This document shows positions 37,366 to 50,934 of a stretch of 64,000 bases of DNA, in pieces. The notes beneath the pieces are model-generated. The model worked only from the letters and a program-made list of their open reading frames with translations. It had not been told where the DNA came from and searched no databases. Source of the stretch: Copromyces sp. CBS 386.78. Taxonomy: Eukaryota; Ascomycota; Sordariomycetes; Sordariales; Sordariaceae. The DNA lies in contig MU839080.1 in the NCBI GenBank assembly GCA_030685235.1, positions 806,001 to 870,000 of the forward strand. The letters run 5' to 3'. The position numbers and the translations under genes were made by a program. Each line of letters starts with the position of its first letter. Position 1 is the first letter of the stretch.

Positions 37366-38214
37366 AAGAGCCCACCGTCCCGACGTAAAGCGCGTACTAC
37401 GAGAGAGTACTTGGGCTTTCATGCGTAAGTGAGGCATACAATGCTTATACGCGTATACACATTCCAGGCTGCATGTATCCGGTCCAGCATGGCGGTATTG
37501 CTGCCAGATCTTCCGCGGGCCTCCTATATCTCAAAGAAGCAATCAAAACACTCAAAGAGGCAAAAGGCCGCGTACCTTCCGGGTCCAAGGCATTGAATAG
37601 GTATGGTGTGGTGGTGCGGAGGAGTGGTGGTTGTTAGTGAACGGAGCAGGGGCGGAGGTGCCGGGTGGTCGTAGATTCAGCGACCCCCTGTCGTGGCGGT
37701 TTTTGTCTGGACTGCATAAGAGGAGGCCGCTAGGACTACTACTGGCCAGTAAATATCTGATAGGATGACGAGGCCTGTGACAACGTCTCGTTGACTTACG
37801 ACAACAAAGTAGATATACGATAGCGTATAAGTCGGTGGGCTGTGCTAATAGGGAGGTATCAGAACTTTTGTCGCAAAACAGGTCAGCGCGGGGCAACGCG
37901 CGTTGGCAATTGATGAATGAAAGTTTAAGAAGTCAAGTCGGAAGACTGAGCGTGTGATCATTAGCAGCTTGTGACACTAAAGTTCCGTCGGTTAGGGACT
38001 TCCCGTCCTTACATCTCTCCATTCAACACCTCCGTCACCTGCACTTCTTGCCTTGCACAAATAACTTGATTCTACGGGTGCCACACCATCACCTGCTTTT
38101 TTGCACGGCACAATTCATTACTGCGACAAGACGGTCACTGAAAAGGGCGCTGTTCACTTGCCCGTAACAAAGTGTATAGTCGATGGCTGTTTCGGCTGTT
38201 AGTAGTCCCACAGC
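37366..38214. other. Intergenic between Mkt1 and Gyp7
   Basis: About 850 bases holding the Mkt1 3' UTR and the Gyp7 promoter. No ORF here resembles a protein family and no RNA gene was recognised. Confidence 0.5.
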
Positions 38215-41121
38215 ATGGCACGGATCAAGATGACGTCGAGCACAACCCCACCCGTTACCGACAGTTCAACAACATCAACACCATCAGCAGGTACAACCAC
38301 AACAACAGGAAGCACTGCAACAGCGACGACAGCAACAGTACCGCTAACACACCCGATTTCAGTACCGACTTCGATACCGCGACCTTCATCACCAGCCGGG
38401 AGCTACTATGCGATGAGCGACGACGAGGAAGGCGATTACAACACCATCACTCACACCTCATCGGGGAGAGGTGTGAAACTCCTATACACCAAGAGCAAGG
38501 TTTGAATTTGTCCTGTCGTCCATCTGCTATCACCACAGAACGCTAACCGGAAAATCCCAGGTCTACATCCACCCGACGCCGTCAGCAAAAGATAACATCC
38601 CCGGCTATATTGCTCTCCTCCAACAACGAAACCAACACCGCGATGACCGCCCCTCCTCCGGGGACTCGTCCAGTAGCCCGGCATCTTCGGACCTGCTCCT
38701 CGCCTGGGTCCCCGAATCTCAACTAGGCGAAGCAGCCAACCTCTACGTCAAAGTCGACCTCAGCGCCGATGGCGACTCACCTCCCAAACAATCCTACCTG
38801 GTCCCTCCTCCACCGACCGTAACCACCCACCGCGGCTCCGTCGGGCCTTATGCATTCGCCATCCCCGTCAGCGCCGTCTACAGCCTGCTCATCCGGCCGC
38901 CGAGCGTGGGATGGTGGTGGGGCAGCATCATCATCAACAGTCGGGCCGGCGACTCGTTTCCCGCGCTTTTCTTCCATGATAGCGAGTGCCAGAGCACGAT
39001 CTTGCAGAAGAAGAAGCGGACGGCCGATACTTTTGACCCCTTCGGTGAAGCGGGCCAGATGTTCTGGGGAGGAGATGAGGTGCTAAGGTGGCTGAAGAGA
39101 TACGTGCAAATTGAGAGGAGCGGGCCGGAGCCGAATATCTATCTGATTGAACCTAGCAGGGAGGATAGTGTTGCTTTTGGGGGCCAGTCTACTACCTCCC
39201 AACAAGCTGGGTCATCTTCGTCTCGTGGCGGTCCTGGCGGAGCGAAGGGAGAAGCTGGTATGGATCCCTTCGTCAAGCTGGTCAAGGAAGCCGGCTGGAA
39301 CCTGATGGAGAAGTTCAGCAAGGTGACTACCTTCACGCGGCAGGCGGCCAACGACGTGTTGGATAACCCGCGCGTGCCGCCGCAGATGAGGAGGCTGCTG
39401 CGCAACCCGGAGGTGCAGACGCTGCAGGACGAGTTCGACAGCGCGAGGATCTACCTGGCAAGGTGGGCGATGGGTATCGCGGAGCAAAGCGATAGGGAAC
39501 GGAGTAGGAGGACTTGGACGGCACGGGATGTCATGGAGCTGGAGGATACGGATGTGGGCGAGTTTGAGCTGGTGGATGGGGCGAATAGCTTGTCCCTGGA
39601 AGAGAGGAGGAGGGTGCTTACGCTCAACGAGTGGAAGGGGTTCTTTGATGAGAGGACGGGGAGGTTGAATGTGACGGCTGATGAGGTTAAGGAGAGGATC
39701 TTCCATGGCGGCCTTGATCCTGAGGATGGGGTGCGCAAGGAGGCGTGGCTGTTCTTGCTTGGGGTGTATGACTGGTACAGCACGGCGGACGAGCGTAAGG
39801 CCCAGGCGGCGTCGCTGAGGGATGCTTACATCAAGCTCAAGGGCGCCTGGTGGGAGCGGCAGGTTGATCTTGGTGGCGAGGGTGAGGAAGGCGAGTGGTG
39901 GAGAGAGCAGCGAAACAGGATAGGTAAGGCTTCTACTTTTCCAACTCAAAAGCGACATTCAATGTCATTATTACCTCTGAGATTCCTAACACAACATTTT
40001 ACTTACAGAAAAGGATGTTCACCGAACAGACCGAAACGTCCCCATCTTCGCCGGCGAAGACATTCCCCACCCGGACCCCGACTCGCCCTTTGCCTCCACC
40101 GGCACCAACGTCCACATGGAGCAGCTCAAGGACATGCTCCTAACCTACAACGAGTACAACAAGGGCCTGGGCTACGTCCAGGGCATGTCCGACCTGCTCG
40201 CCCCCATCTACGCGGTCCTGCAAGACGATGCCCTCGCCTTCTGGGCGTTCCAGCACTTCATGGACCGGATGGAGCGCAACTTCCTCCGCGACCAGTCCGG
40301 CATGCGCGCACAGCTGCTAGCACTGGATAACCTGGTCCGGTTCATGGATCCCAAGCTGTACGCCCACTTGGAGTCGGCCGACAGCACAAATTTCTTCTTC
40401 TTCTTCCGCATGCTGCTGGTCTGGTACAAGCGTGAGTTTGAGTGGGCAGATGTGCTGCGCCTGTGGGAGGCGTTGTGGACGGATTATCTGAGCAGCGGAT
40501 TCCACTTGTTCATTGCGCTGGCGATTCTGGAGAGACATCGCGATGTGATCATGACGCATTTGAAGCACTTTGATGAGGTGTTGAAGTATGGTAAGTTCTG
40601 AAAACCCCTTTCACACCATGCGCCGTCAAGTATTGTGTGCTAACAGCGAGCGATGTATAGTGAACGAGCTATCCACCACGATAGACCTAGAATCAACCCT
40701 CATCCGCGCCGAAGCTCTCTTCCAGCGCTTCCGCCGTCTGGTCGAAGCCATCGACAGGAAGGAACACTTCCCCGGTCCCAGGAGGACGTTATCAACAGCT
40801 TCGTCCTCATCGGCATCGGCCGCTCTAGCAGATGCGAAGGGATCCAGCTCCAACAACTCACCGAGTCCTCCATTGCCGGCTCGGCCTCAATCCGGGCCTA
40901 GGGCCGCGTCTCCCCCCGCAGCAGCTACTACAAAGACTAAGGATAACAAGGGCAAGGCTACGGCTACCAAGGCTACGGCACCGACAGCGGAAGAGGATAA
41001 GGAGGAGAATGCGGAAAAGATCGTCACCCCTGCGTTGAGGAAGTTGTTGAGTCGCGAGGTGGAGATCATACGGGCTCCGGTTAGGGAGGGGGCGGGGTAT
41101 CCGACTAGGGAGCGTGCGTAG
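38215..41121 (+). CDS. gyp7: Gyp7-type TBC GTPase-activating protein for Rab GTPases
   Basis: Stimulates GTP hydrolysis by Rab GTPases; yeast Gyp7 acts on Ypt7 at vacuoles. Exons 38215-38499, 38561-39923, 40009-40590 and 40661-41121 give 896 residues. The N terminus is Thr/Ser-rich and disordered. Then comes a Gyp7-type N-terminal domain (LLYTKSKVYIHPT, IPVSAVYSLLIRPPSVGWWWGSI). The TBC domain covers roughly 500-770. Its two catalytic fingers are present: I549-x-x-D-x-x-R555, which spans intron 2, and Y605-V-Q607. A Gly-rich tail with Lys/Thr/Ala repeats ends the protein. The finger residues argue for an active GAP. It is convergent with the SAP-domain gene. Confidence 0.93.
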
Positions 41122-42397
41122 GCTTGTTTAGGTTGGGGAAGATGATGATGTGGTGTAGGCATATACGTGTAACGATGGGATGACATGACAGTGGCATTGC
41201 TTTTTATTGGGTTTGGGAAGTGGTTTGGGATACTGGGGGGGATACTGGGTTTGAATATTGGCAAGGAAGGACGGGGTGTTATCGATGGATGGGTTATCAT
41301 AGTATTTTTAAACACGGAATGAATACACGAACTTTTATGGCATTACAACGTATCTTGTCTGTCTCGTGCCTAGAATTAGGACTTGGATGCTTTCTTCTGG
41401 GATACATGATGGTGTTGGACTACAGCGACGGACGTAGCAGTGAAATCAAAGAATGGATATGAGAAACATGTATGGGAGGTTAGGTCAGGTACATACATCA
41501 CCGAACTTCTTTTGGTAGATGCGAATTGTTGTTGTTATTGTTGGTCTGTCTCGCCTTGGAGACACGGGGCCGTGGGAAAAACATCGTAAATATCGGACGT
41601 AGGTAGGTAGAGTACTAGGGTCAGTCAAGTCGAGCAGAACACCGAATGAGAAAGTGGCAATCAGAAACCCGGTAATCAATTGCGTGCAGATGTTCATGAT
41701 TGGAAATAGACGTGTAGAAGATATGCACGAATTGGTACAGGTTGATGATAGGTATTCATGGTGGTACTCAAGTAAGTCCAATAGGTACATATGTGAAAGC
41801 CAAACAAACGAAAGTTCCAATGTCAAGATATTCCCTGTGTGAAGAATAGCTATGCCGTCAGTGGTGCAAGATGGAAAACCATGTACGAATATTATATGCT
41901 GTTACTTGCGACGAATATGTTTTTTTTTTTCAAAGATCAGGGTTGACGGTTATCGTGAAGCAAAACACTAGGTAGATATGAAGACCTTAACTATTGTACC
42001 TTCTCTATCAACCCTTGTCTCTTCCTCGTCCTCTTTACTTTTCCTGTCCGCCACGCATCCAAAACGCTAAACGTACACTCTTGTGAGGGAAAGCAAGCAA
42101 GCAAGCAATGTTTGAAAGCTAAAGATATTGAGTCAAGCTTTATTCACCCTTAGCCATACCAAAAACCACTCTCAGTCCATGTCTCTCTGTCTTACCTCTC
42201 TTTGCTGTACATTGTCTCATAAGGGAGCAAACCACCACTCCCTCTTCATCTGCCTAAATCAAGCATCCAAACCTTTTGAGGTCATAAAAAGAAGGAGAGC
42301 GAACAAAAAAAAATATCGAGTTACAAGTTGGTTGACCGCGCGTTATCACGCCCTCCCAAGCTATTAAATATCCTCCTAGTTGATGGTCACCTAAGCC
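41122..42397. other. Convergent intergenic region, Gyp7 and SAP protein
   Basis: About 1.3 kb, AT-richer than its surroundings, between two facing stop codons. Contains a T11-type run near 41922 and GCAAGCAAGCAA direct repeats near 42095. No gene is recognised; long 3' UTRs are likely. Confidence 0.5.
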
Positions 42398-43673
42398 TCA
42401 AGAGGACGCAGCAGCAAAACGCTTAGCTCTAGCCTCCAGCTTGGCCTTTTCCGCTGGGTCAAGAGAAGCAGCAGCCGGCTTTTTCTGTTGTTGTTGCTGC
42501 TGCTTGGGCTGATTCCCTTGTTGCCTGCTGTTGTTCTGGTTCTGGTTCTGTCCACCACGGCCGCCGTTGTTGCCCCTGTTATTCCTCCCGTGTCTGTTCC
42601 TTCCACCACCTTGCCTCTGGGTGTTGCCACCCTGGTTACCGCCCTTGTTCTCTTGAGAAGGAGCAGCAGCAGTCTTCTGAACCTTAGCTGCCCTCTCACT
42701 GCCACCGGCGGCACCCTCCTCACCACCCTCCTCCCTACCACCACGACCACGCTTGCGCGGCCTGTCGGGCAACGCGCTGTCGATAGCTGACACCTGGTCA
42801 TTGGCCAGGCCGAAGCGGGCGGCGCGCGCAGCCTTCACGGCCTCCTCTGACTTCTCGTCTGTTGTGATGCCGAAGCGGGCGGCGCGGGCGGCGCGCTTCT
42901 CGGCTTCGGACTTGGCGTCGGTGGGCGGGAGGTGTTGGGAGAAGAGAGGCTCGGCAGGCTTCTCCTCTTCTTTGGGCTCTTCGTTGGCAGTAGTAGTAGC
43001 AGTGGCGGCGGTAGTGTCGTCCTTGGCGGCGTCCTCGGTGGACGCGGCGGCGGGCTCTTCTGTGCTGGCAGCAGCGGCAGCGGCTTCTGTTGTCTTTGTC
43101 TCCTCGGATTCTACTGGGGCCTTGGGGTCTGACTCTGTAGCGGTCTCGGTGGCGGCAGCCTTCTTGTCGCCGGCGGGGAAGTCATCATCCTCGTAGTCAA
43201 TTTCATCCTCGGCCTCGCCGTCCTTCTTGGTGGTGGCTGGATTAAAAGTAAAATGTTAGTGAATGGTGTTCCTGTAATCGCAATGATGACGTTGGTGGCA
43301 AGATGAGTTCTGGGTGAATTGCGCATTGGAAGCGGTCTGGGTTGAACCAACGGCCAGCCCTTCAATGATACAGTAGGCATTGGCAAACGCCAATAATGAG
43401 GTAGCGATCGTGGAGTGTAATTGTGGAAGGTTGAAACGCGTGCATGATGGCAGGGCGACGTGACGGGCTTTGTTCTTGCAGCCAGGGAGAGGATGATGAT
43501 CATCGAATCGGGGAAAACTGACCAGCTGGGGCAGCATCGGCGGGCTTCGCCTGCTTGTTGTCGTGCTCCTGAAGACGGGCGATCAAATCGGCCTTGTTAC
43601 CGGTCTGGGGCAAAGAGCGCTCGTTGAGAAGCTTCTTGAGCTCCGGGACCTTCATGGTGTTGTAGTCCGACAT
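42398..43673 (-). CDS. tho1: SAP-domain RNA-binding protein, Tho1/SARNP type
   Basis: Exons 43673-43523 and 43236-42398 give 329 residues. The SAP domain lies at about 6-40 (TMKVPELKKLLNERSLPQTG, NKADLIARL). A long acidic Ala/Glu/Thr-rich linker follows. Next are two repeated helices, KRAARAARFGI and KAARAARFGL, the motif by which SARNP/Tho1 proteins bind the UAP56/DDX39 helicase. The C terminus is Gly/Arg/Asn/Gln-rich (an RGG-like RNA-binding tail). Human SARNP and yeast Tho1 act in mRNP assembly and nuclear export. The start is ATG 43673, where the conserved N terminus begins; an in-frame frame extension upstream to 43706 has a less likely start. Confidence 0.88.
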
Positions 43674-44547
43674 TGTGAATTGCTGGGTCGGCGGGGCCGT
43701 TTGCACCTGTGGTTGATAGCTAAAGAGTACTTTCTGAATAGGTAGTTGACAGTTAGTCGCGGGTTGAGGTGATAATTACGATACAGAAAAAGAGAAACTA
43801 TGTTGGTGAGTGTTGAGCTGCTCGTTGTAAAGGAGAGAAGGGAGAAGTGGAAGACGGAAGTGGAAGTGGAATTACGTGGTTGTTGTCGGGGTGGGTACAA
43901 CAAACACACACACACACATAGCCTTGGTGGTTTCTTTGACGTTGTGTTGCAGTCGCAGGGCAGGCAAGGCAGGGCAACTTGTCAATAGAAACGGGGTCCT
44001 GGACCTCAGCTGGGACCTGGTCACTGCTGCCCAGTACTGGCATGGGTTGTGGGTGGATTTCCATTGGCCGGGGCCCTTCGCTTGGCATCGCCCGCCCGAC
44101 AGCACCGCCGCTGCCGGACCCTGCTTCACCACCAGGCATAAGTGGATAGAGAGTAGAGAGCTGCGACACCGTCCTATTGTCATAGTCCGCTCAATAACTC
44201 CGTTGCCATTGTCACCTTTTTCTGTAGCTGTTCAAGTATCGGATGACAACGTGGTGGGTTAGGATTATGAGATGAAAGACAATAATTCTGGCAGAAATTC
44301 AATAAGTATGACAATAGCAATAAATTCTAGAGGGACGCATCATACCCCACGCCATTGTTGCTCGTTGAACCTATAGTCAACAAACACCCTGCGTGACACA
44401 TCTGACCGTAACAATCAAGAACAGGTTGTGAACTCAAAATAGCAAAATAGCATAATGGTATTTCTACTTTATGTTAATGACCAATTCATCCCAATTCCAA
44501 TTCCCATTCCCTTTACTCCAACTCTATATCTTAAGTCATCTCTTCAA
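43674..44547. other. Intergenic between SAP-protein 5' end and SCAP 3' end
   Basis: About 870 bases, including the SAP-protein promoter and the SCAP 3' UTR. A short CACACACACACA run lies near 43908. ORFs on both strands overlap and are not credited. Confidence 0.5.
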
Positions 44548-47500
44548 TCAGATACCAGCAGCCGCACCTGCTCCTCCTCCTCCTCCACCACCACCCAAAC
44601 CTCCCCTAGCTCTATGCGCCGCCACCCCTGTCTTCCTCCGTCTAACAAAGTTCTGATTCCTCAAATTCTCCGCTGTCAATCGATCCCTTGTCGCGACCTT
44701 ATCAAAATGCTCGTGTCCGACACTGATCACCTTGATCACGTTTCCAAGCCCCACCGCCACACTCGCCGTGCCCAGCCTCACCATGGGCCCCAGCTCTGAA
44801 ACTAGCAGATTATCGTACATGCTGGTATCCTGCTCCTCGTCTGGTGGTTGTTGATCAAGCGGCTGCGTCTCGATACCCTTTGTCTTGACACTTTCGAGAT
44901 TGTTGAAGGCCCAGGCCTCCCATATCGTCGCGCCTATGTCTGGGGATGTGGCATCTGGGGAATCAGGCGTGCTGTTGTTTGCTGCTGCTCCTCCACGTCG
45001 TCGCAAACCGCTTCCAACTCCACCGACTCCTGATGATACCGCCTGGAAGCTTCTACGTCGTGATGATGACGACGACGACGACGACGACGCAACAGGTACT
45101 CGTCTGACACCTACGATACCTCCGTTGGGCAGTATCTCCCAGCGACCTGGGTTTTCGATTCGTTTCTTTACCTCCTTCTCCTCGTCCCATGGCTGGCGAG
45201 GCGCTTCGGGAGCATGATCCTTGGGGTGATGCATGGGGTCAGCTTTGGCTGCTCGGTGGAAGGTCTGAATCACGAGATCGCCCGTATCCTGGCTGGTGTA
45301 GCACAGCGATAGCGGCGGTAGCCCGTGTTGCGGAGCCCCACGAGAGGAAAGCTGAAGCTTGAGTGACCGTGGCTCCATGGGTTCGGTGTTGAAGGTCTGG
45401 ATGACGTTGAACGATTCAAGATCGACTAGGTCAACCGAGCGGGATCTGCAGATGAGATACATGGACAGGTCGGGCGCAGGGACGATTGAGTGGATGTCCT
45501 TCGCCTCGCCTGTCGTGATCTTTACTTCCTTGGAAATCCACCCGCCAGCTTGTTGTCTTACTATGTGGATGCAGCTTTTGCGCGATAGCGTTAGGATAGA
45601 AAGCGACTGGCTGAGTTGGTTTTGAGAGGCTGTTTCATAAATTTGTCAGCAAATGTTATGTCCACAGACGGAAACCGTTAGACTTACTGAGCTCTGCAAA
45701 GGGCAGCGCCATGGCGAAAGGAGTCTTGCAAATCGTAAACTCCTTGGATGCCCCATCCCCAAGGTCCAACTCAAACATTGTGCCGTTCTTCCTCACGATG
45801 ACAAGAGACGGCGAGTCTAAAGCCTTTTTCGCGTAGTTGAAGAACACGGATTCAGGTTTGTGACCACCTAGATCAACCTCAAGCGATAACCCCCACTGTT
45901 GTTCATCAGTGTCCCAAAGCAGAACCCTCTGCCATGTCAGCAAAGCTAAACACTTCGAGTCATCATCAATGGCCATAGCCAGGACCGGGAACGGATTTTC
46001 CAGAGGAGTTTCAGAATCGGACATGACGCGCGTCCGCGAGTTCAGCGGTACATCCCAAATCTGGATATTCCTGTCCAGTCCCACAGAAACAAGCTTGTTG
46101 CCTGGCGAAACAGCCATCTTAACGACATCAAGATCATGGCCGTGGCTGAGAGAGCGCATCGACAACAGAGGCTCATTATCAGGATGGTCGGGATCGCCCG
46201 CATGTTTATCGTTGCCATGCACGAGGTAGTTGGTAAGAAGCAGAAGCAGAGCCACCAGCGTCAACATGAACACCACAAAGCGCGGGATCTCGTTGTGGAT
46301 GAAGTCATACACGGCCGGCAAGAACATTGGTTCCCGACTGTGGGGGATACGATCGGCGCCTTTTGCCACGAATATTAAAGGTTCATATACGCGTGCAACA
46401 TAACTGTGCGCCCATGGCTTGACCACATTGATGACTTCTCGCGCAGTCTCATGGTCCTGAAGACGAAGCCACGACGTAGGGCTTCTGGCTTGATGGATGT
46501 CGACCAGGAGGGAGGACTTGCTAATAAGAGGTTTGGCAACCCTCCAGGATCTCGTAAATATCCAGTTTAGCCACTGACTGCCGCTCTCTAGCGCATAGTG
46601 AGACTGCGCAAGCAGGATGAACCCAAGAATGACTATGGTACCAGCAACCCGAGTTGATATGGTCACCCCACTATGGCGAATCCGGCGGATACGATCGAGC
46701 AAGGTGGTCTCATAGACGGCATTGGTTTTCCTCACTGAAGCCTTTTCCAGCTCGTAAAGTTCTCGCTGACGCACATCCACGCTAAGAACCGCGAGGAAGA
46801 ATGTCGCGAGGTAGAGAAAGTCGAAGACGATGGCAACTGCAGCAAACGTACAAAACGCAGCAACACCCGGGAACGTGATCCTGGAAAGGCCGAGGAGAAT
46901 AGCCAGATTCTGCAACCTATTGGCGACGGCAACATAAGCGGTCTGGCCGAAGGCCTCTCCTATCCTGTCGCTGATGCTGATGGACGAAGAGGTCATGATG
47001 ACGGCATTGATCAGCCGGAAAGAGTTCTCCATACTGATAGCCAGTACCACAAGCGGGTAGGCATAGTATGGGACGCGAGATAAGTCGATTTTGAAGACGG
47101 CGCAGACTGTGAAGCTGGAGCCGATCGAAGCCGCAATCTGGGCTAGGATAGTAACCATGAGCCCAAATCTGGACTTGACGGCGCGGAGCTTGGAAAGGCT
47201 GAGAAGGAGGTAAAATAGCGTGAGTGAATAAGCGGTGGTCAAGAGAAACCAATCCGGCCATGACATTGGTCGAAACTGAAACTCGTACAACTGGCTCGCC
47301 ATGCTCTTGCCGTCATATGGAATGACTGTCCACTTGTCGTGTACCTGGCCAGCCAGCTTCTCAGCATTTCTAACCCACTGTCGACCGAGGGGGCAATCCC
47401 TGAGATGAATCAAGGTGATGACCAGAGCGTCAGCAGCGACAAGTCTCCGCTCTTCGAAACGCTTCCCGCTGAACACAATGGAGTGCCGCAATGTTACGTT

Positions 47501-48189
47501 AACCGAAGTTGACTGAGTCTTCTTCTCGTTGACAGTAGAGATGATGTCCTTGTCTGCAACGATATTATCGGCAGAACCACACCAGTACTGTAGAGGCGAG
47601 TGGAAGAACCATGACTGATCCGTCAACCCATTGACGATGTGAAAAGCATCCCTTTGGTCCCGGGTCATGTCAACCGTAGGGTCATCAGGCAAGACACGAG
47701 ATGCGTTCGGTCGACGAGGGTTGAAGTCGGTGGTCGGTCCTAGGAGAGTATTCTGCAGGTCCAGAGCCCCCAGCAAAATCTCGCGGTCTAGCGCTTTCAT
47801 GTAGCTGCCATGCACCCAGATGGAACGCATGATGACATCGGGCTCTGCGGCAGCTCGTTCACTAAGCGGCTGAGCATCAGTCCAGACGTGGTGAGGAAGG
47901 TTAGACACCCCGCTAGTAACATTGGTGGCGTCTGTCGTGTAGAGGAAAAAGATGGGATAAAGCAAGAGGAAGACGAGCGCTACCGACATGGGTAGCACCG
48001 TCTTGACATGACGGGCAGTCCAGGTTCCATATCGCGAGAAGGCGGTTCGCAGAGGATGGTCTGGAGGAAGCACAGGGGCTTCGGTTGTCCTGCCGAAGGT
48101 CAGCATGATTATACTGTAGTTGATGAGAACATAAGAAAAAAATACAGGAGAACCAACCCTCTTAGCGGGTAAAGCAAATACCACAGCAT
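44548..48189 (-). CDS. scp1: SCAP-like sterol sensor and SREBP escort protein
   Basis: Binds SREBP and controls its ER-to-Golgi delivery and activation in response to sterol or oxygen. Three exons, 48189-48158 (32 bases), 48089-45688 and 45629-44548, give 1171 residues beginning MLWYLLYPLRGTTEAPVLP. The first join is supported because it restores this continuous N terminus; the ORF starting at 48184 would instead read through intron 1. A first membrane span lies at about 42-62, a sterol-sensing domain of several spans at about 290-448 (WFLLTTAYSLTLFYLLLSL, YPLVVLAISMENS), further spans follow, then a C-terminal WD40 region (LVSVGLDRNIQIWDVP). Neighbour 48.2-53.0 kb is a long gene-free interval that probably contains its promoter. 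Ser-run and Gly/Ala-run tails are present near the C terminus. Confidence 0.9.
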
Positions 48190-50845
48190 AATCGCCCGGA
48201 CGGCTTAGGTCAGCCCCCTGTGAAAGATGGAGGATTCGGTTGTAATGCAGACAAGAGGCCGGTCACATCTCCCAGCAGTCGCGGCGCGTGACAGATGAGA
48301 GATAAGTTGCCCCTGGCCGAGGAGAGAGAGACAGCTGACTGGAGCGGATGGATAACTACAGGTCGACCTGGTCAACAGAGTCGCAGTCGCATCGGGGAAG
48401 GATCCTGATCCTGCCCGTGATGTCGAAGTGGATGGCCGAAGCGGAGGTGGCAAGTGTCTGTAAGGACGGTCTGGAGTGAGTTTGGAGAAGAGAGAGACCA
48501 GGACCTCTAGTTGTCCAGAAATTAGTCTATGAGGTGTTCCGGGGGCCTTCCCTGTGGGATTCCCTGTCACGCGGGTCGGCTTCGAACTGATCCCGTAACA
48601 GCAACGGCGATGATAGCGAGCAGTCTGAGTGGTTGCGGTGGCGTCAATAAATCCCCACCAGCAAATGAGCTGCGGTGGGTGTAGAGAGTGCTGGGGGCGG
48701 TGGTGGGTGACAAAGATGATTCAGTTTCCCCGTCGTGGTTGGAGATAAGTAAGTGGCCCGATCGGTGACTTGTTGCTGCGAGATGCTCGGTATCGATGCT
48801 CGTGCACGTGCCCTCCAAGACTTGTGCAGTATGATGCTGGCCGAGACTTTCTGCTGGAGACTGCTAGTAGCTACTAAAATGGTGAGCTGGCGACCCCTTT
48901 CTGGTGGTTGGAGGAAGCGGATCGATCCCAGAGACAGCCAGTGTGTGTGGTGACTGGGGGAGCGTGAGTGGTAGTGGTGGCACTTGCGGCCAGTCGATAA
49001 AGCGTTGAGATGCCGGTGACCCCAGCGAAGATCAATGCTGCGTGGTGATGCAGGCAATGCAGGCCCTAATCCCAATGCAGAAGAGCCCCAACTCTAGAGC
49101 GATTCTAGCGTGGCACAGGGAGAGATGCCCTGGGAGGTATGGGAGGTATGGGGGTGGGTGCCGGACTGATGGAACGTCCTCTAGAGGGAGATGAGATGTG
49201 CTGTCCAAGATGTGGTAGAAAAAAAATGACAGATGATGGAGCAGGGACCGTGGACCTTTGAGTGAGTGGACAGCGTTGGCGTCGAGGGCTGAAAGTAGTG
49301 TACCTTTCTATGCTAGAAGTAGGTAGACGGCAGTACCTCGGATCGGGCCACGTCAAGGGATTGAGCGAAGGATGATTGGAGTCGAGAGGCTGAGATAGAG
49401 TTGTACGTATTGTACCTTGGTATCTCGGGGCTATCGATATTCTTCTATGTCCTTTTGAATGTGCCCGGGGTTGGTGGATGTCTTGACGAGTACCTTAGAT
49501 AATATAAGGTATAGATATCGGTAGGCAAAAAAAAAAAAGGGGAACTGTGGATGTTGGAGAACCTAACGTAACCTTGAGCAAGGGGATTGGGGGTCTTGTC
49601 CTTGGAAGCTAGAAGGTATCATGAACAGCTAGAGGTACCTTGATCCGCTAGTGTCGCTTTGGAGCTCGTCAAATGAGGAAAAACCGAAGTTGGAGAATCG
49701 TGGGGCACGTCCACTTTTGCGCTGATTTTCTTTGGAGAAAAACCGATGCGTGCAAAGCGTGGAAGGCGTGAGTGGTGCTTGACCAGAACTTGGCTCGGCG
49801 CCCCCCAAAAAAAAAAGACTTGGCAGGGAAAAAGATGAGTGGTGGCATATGGAGGCATCAGAAGAAGTGTCTCCGGGGCAGTGGGCACTGCCCTCTGGCA
49901 GCCCGGAAAGCCAGGCACCAGGGCCGGTACTGAAGAATTAGGGTGCAATCCGCAATCCGCACCGAATCCGCAGTGAGCGTGGTGCTGTCCGGAGTGTGGT
50001 CGAGTCCCGATCTGATGGAGTTCCAAAAGAAGAGATCCACCCCAAGTGAAACAAGCGCAGAGATCTCACAGATTCCATGAACGTCAAGGTTTTGATGTCG
50101 TTTGCTCAAAGAATGACTGCGAAGCTGATGAAGGTCGTAGAGGTATGGGTAGCGGTTTGGCTATCACGGCCTGGTGGTCTGACTGACACCGTAACAGGAA
50201 AAAGATGAGATCAAAACAGTTGCAATGAATGGAATGGAAGCGAAACATTTGCATTGGAGAGGTTGCAGTGGAACGCTGGAGACGTGCGGGTTGAAGAAAA
50301 CATGTGCAGCGTGGGGTACCCAGCAGCTCCGGTGTAGTGTACTTGTGCTCAGGGTGTGCTGTTTGAAACGCACTGTGTCATCCCGTCTAGCGCAGGATCA
50401 GCAGTGCTTCTGAAGCATTCTTTGCGAACCACGGTACAAGATGAGAGAAAGAGAAAAAGCACACTGAGCAATTCAGGTACCAGACTATTGACAATGCTTG
50501 GATGAGGGGTTCTCGCTCGAGTCGCAGTGATTGAAACGTGAGCTTTGAAAAGGGAAAGAGGAGGGAGCCCGAGCTCGACTCCAGCTTTCGACTCCAACTG
50601 ACCCTTTGAATTAATTCGCTTCTCGGTGCGGACCCGGAGTGATCGCCGATGGTGCTGAACCAGAAGCCTACTAAGCCCGAATTGGCTCCATCACCAACCT
50701 CCAAGGCACAGGCGCATTGCACGTAGGCAGGCTGCAATTTAAACCATTGAAAAAGGCCTTGAAATGGCCTTGTTCTGAATGATCAAAGTTGGTGGTGATG
50801 GTTTTGGTGAGACAATTTTTTTTTTTTTGGCGGGGTGGCAGGCAC
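48190..50845. other. Long gene-free interval upstream of SCAP
   Basis: About 2.7 kb with only short ORFs that overlap on both strands. It includes a (A)12 run near 49529 and an A-run near 49809. Expected to hold the SCAP promoter and leader. No RNA gene was recognised. Confidence 0.45.
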
Positions 50846-50925
50846 TGTAGTGTAGTGTAGTGTAGTGTAGTGTAGTGTAGTGTAGTGTAGTGTAGTGTAG
50901 TGTAGTGTGGTGTAGTGTAGTGTAC
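50846..50925. repeat. TGTAG pentanucleotide tandem repeat
   Basis: Sixteen consecutive five-base units: fourteen TGTAG with one TGTGG variant (50906-50910) and a final TGTAC. On the minus strand it reads as CTACA units, which makes an artefactual ORF of alternating His, Tyr and Thr. It is directly followed by the inverted repeat at 50935. Confidence 0.95.
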
Positions 50926-50934
50926 CTCTAGTGT

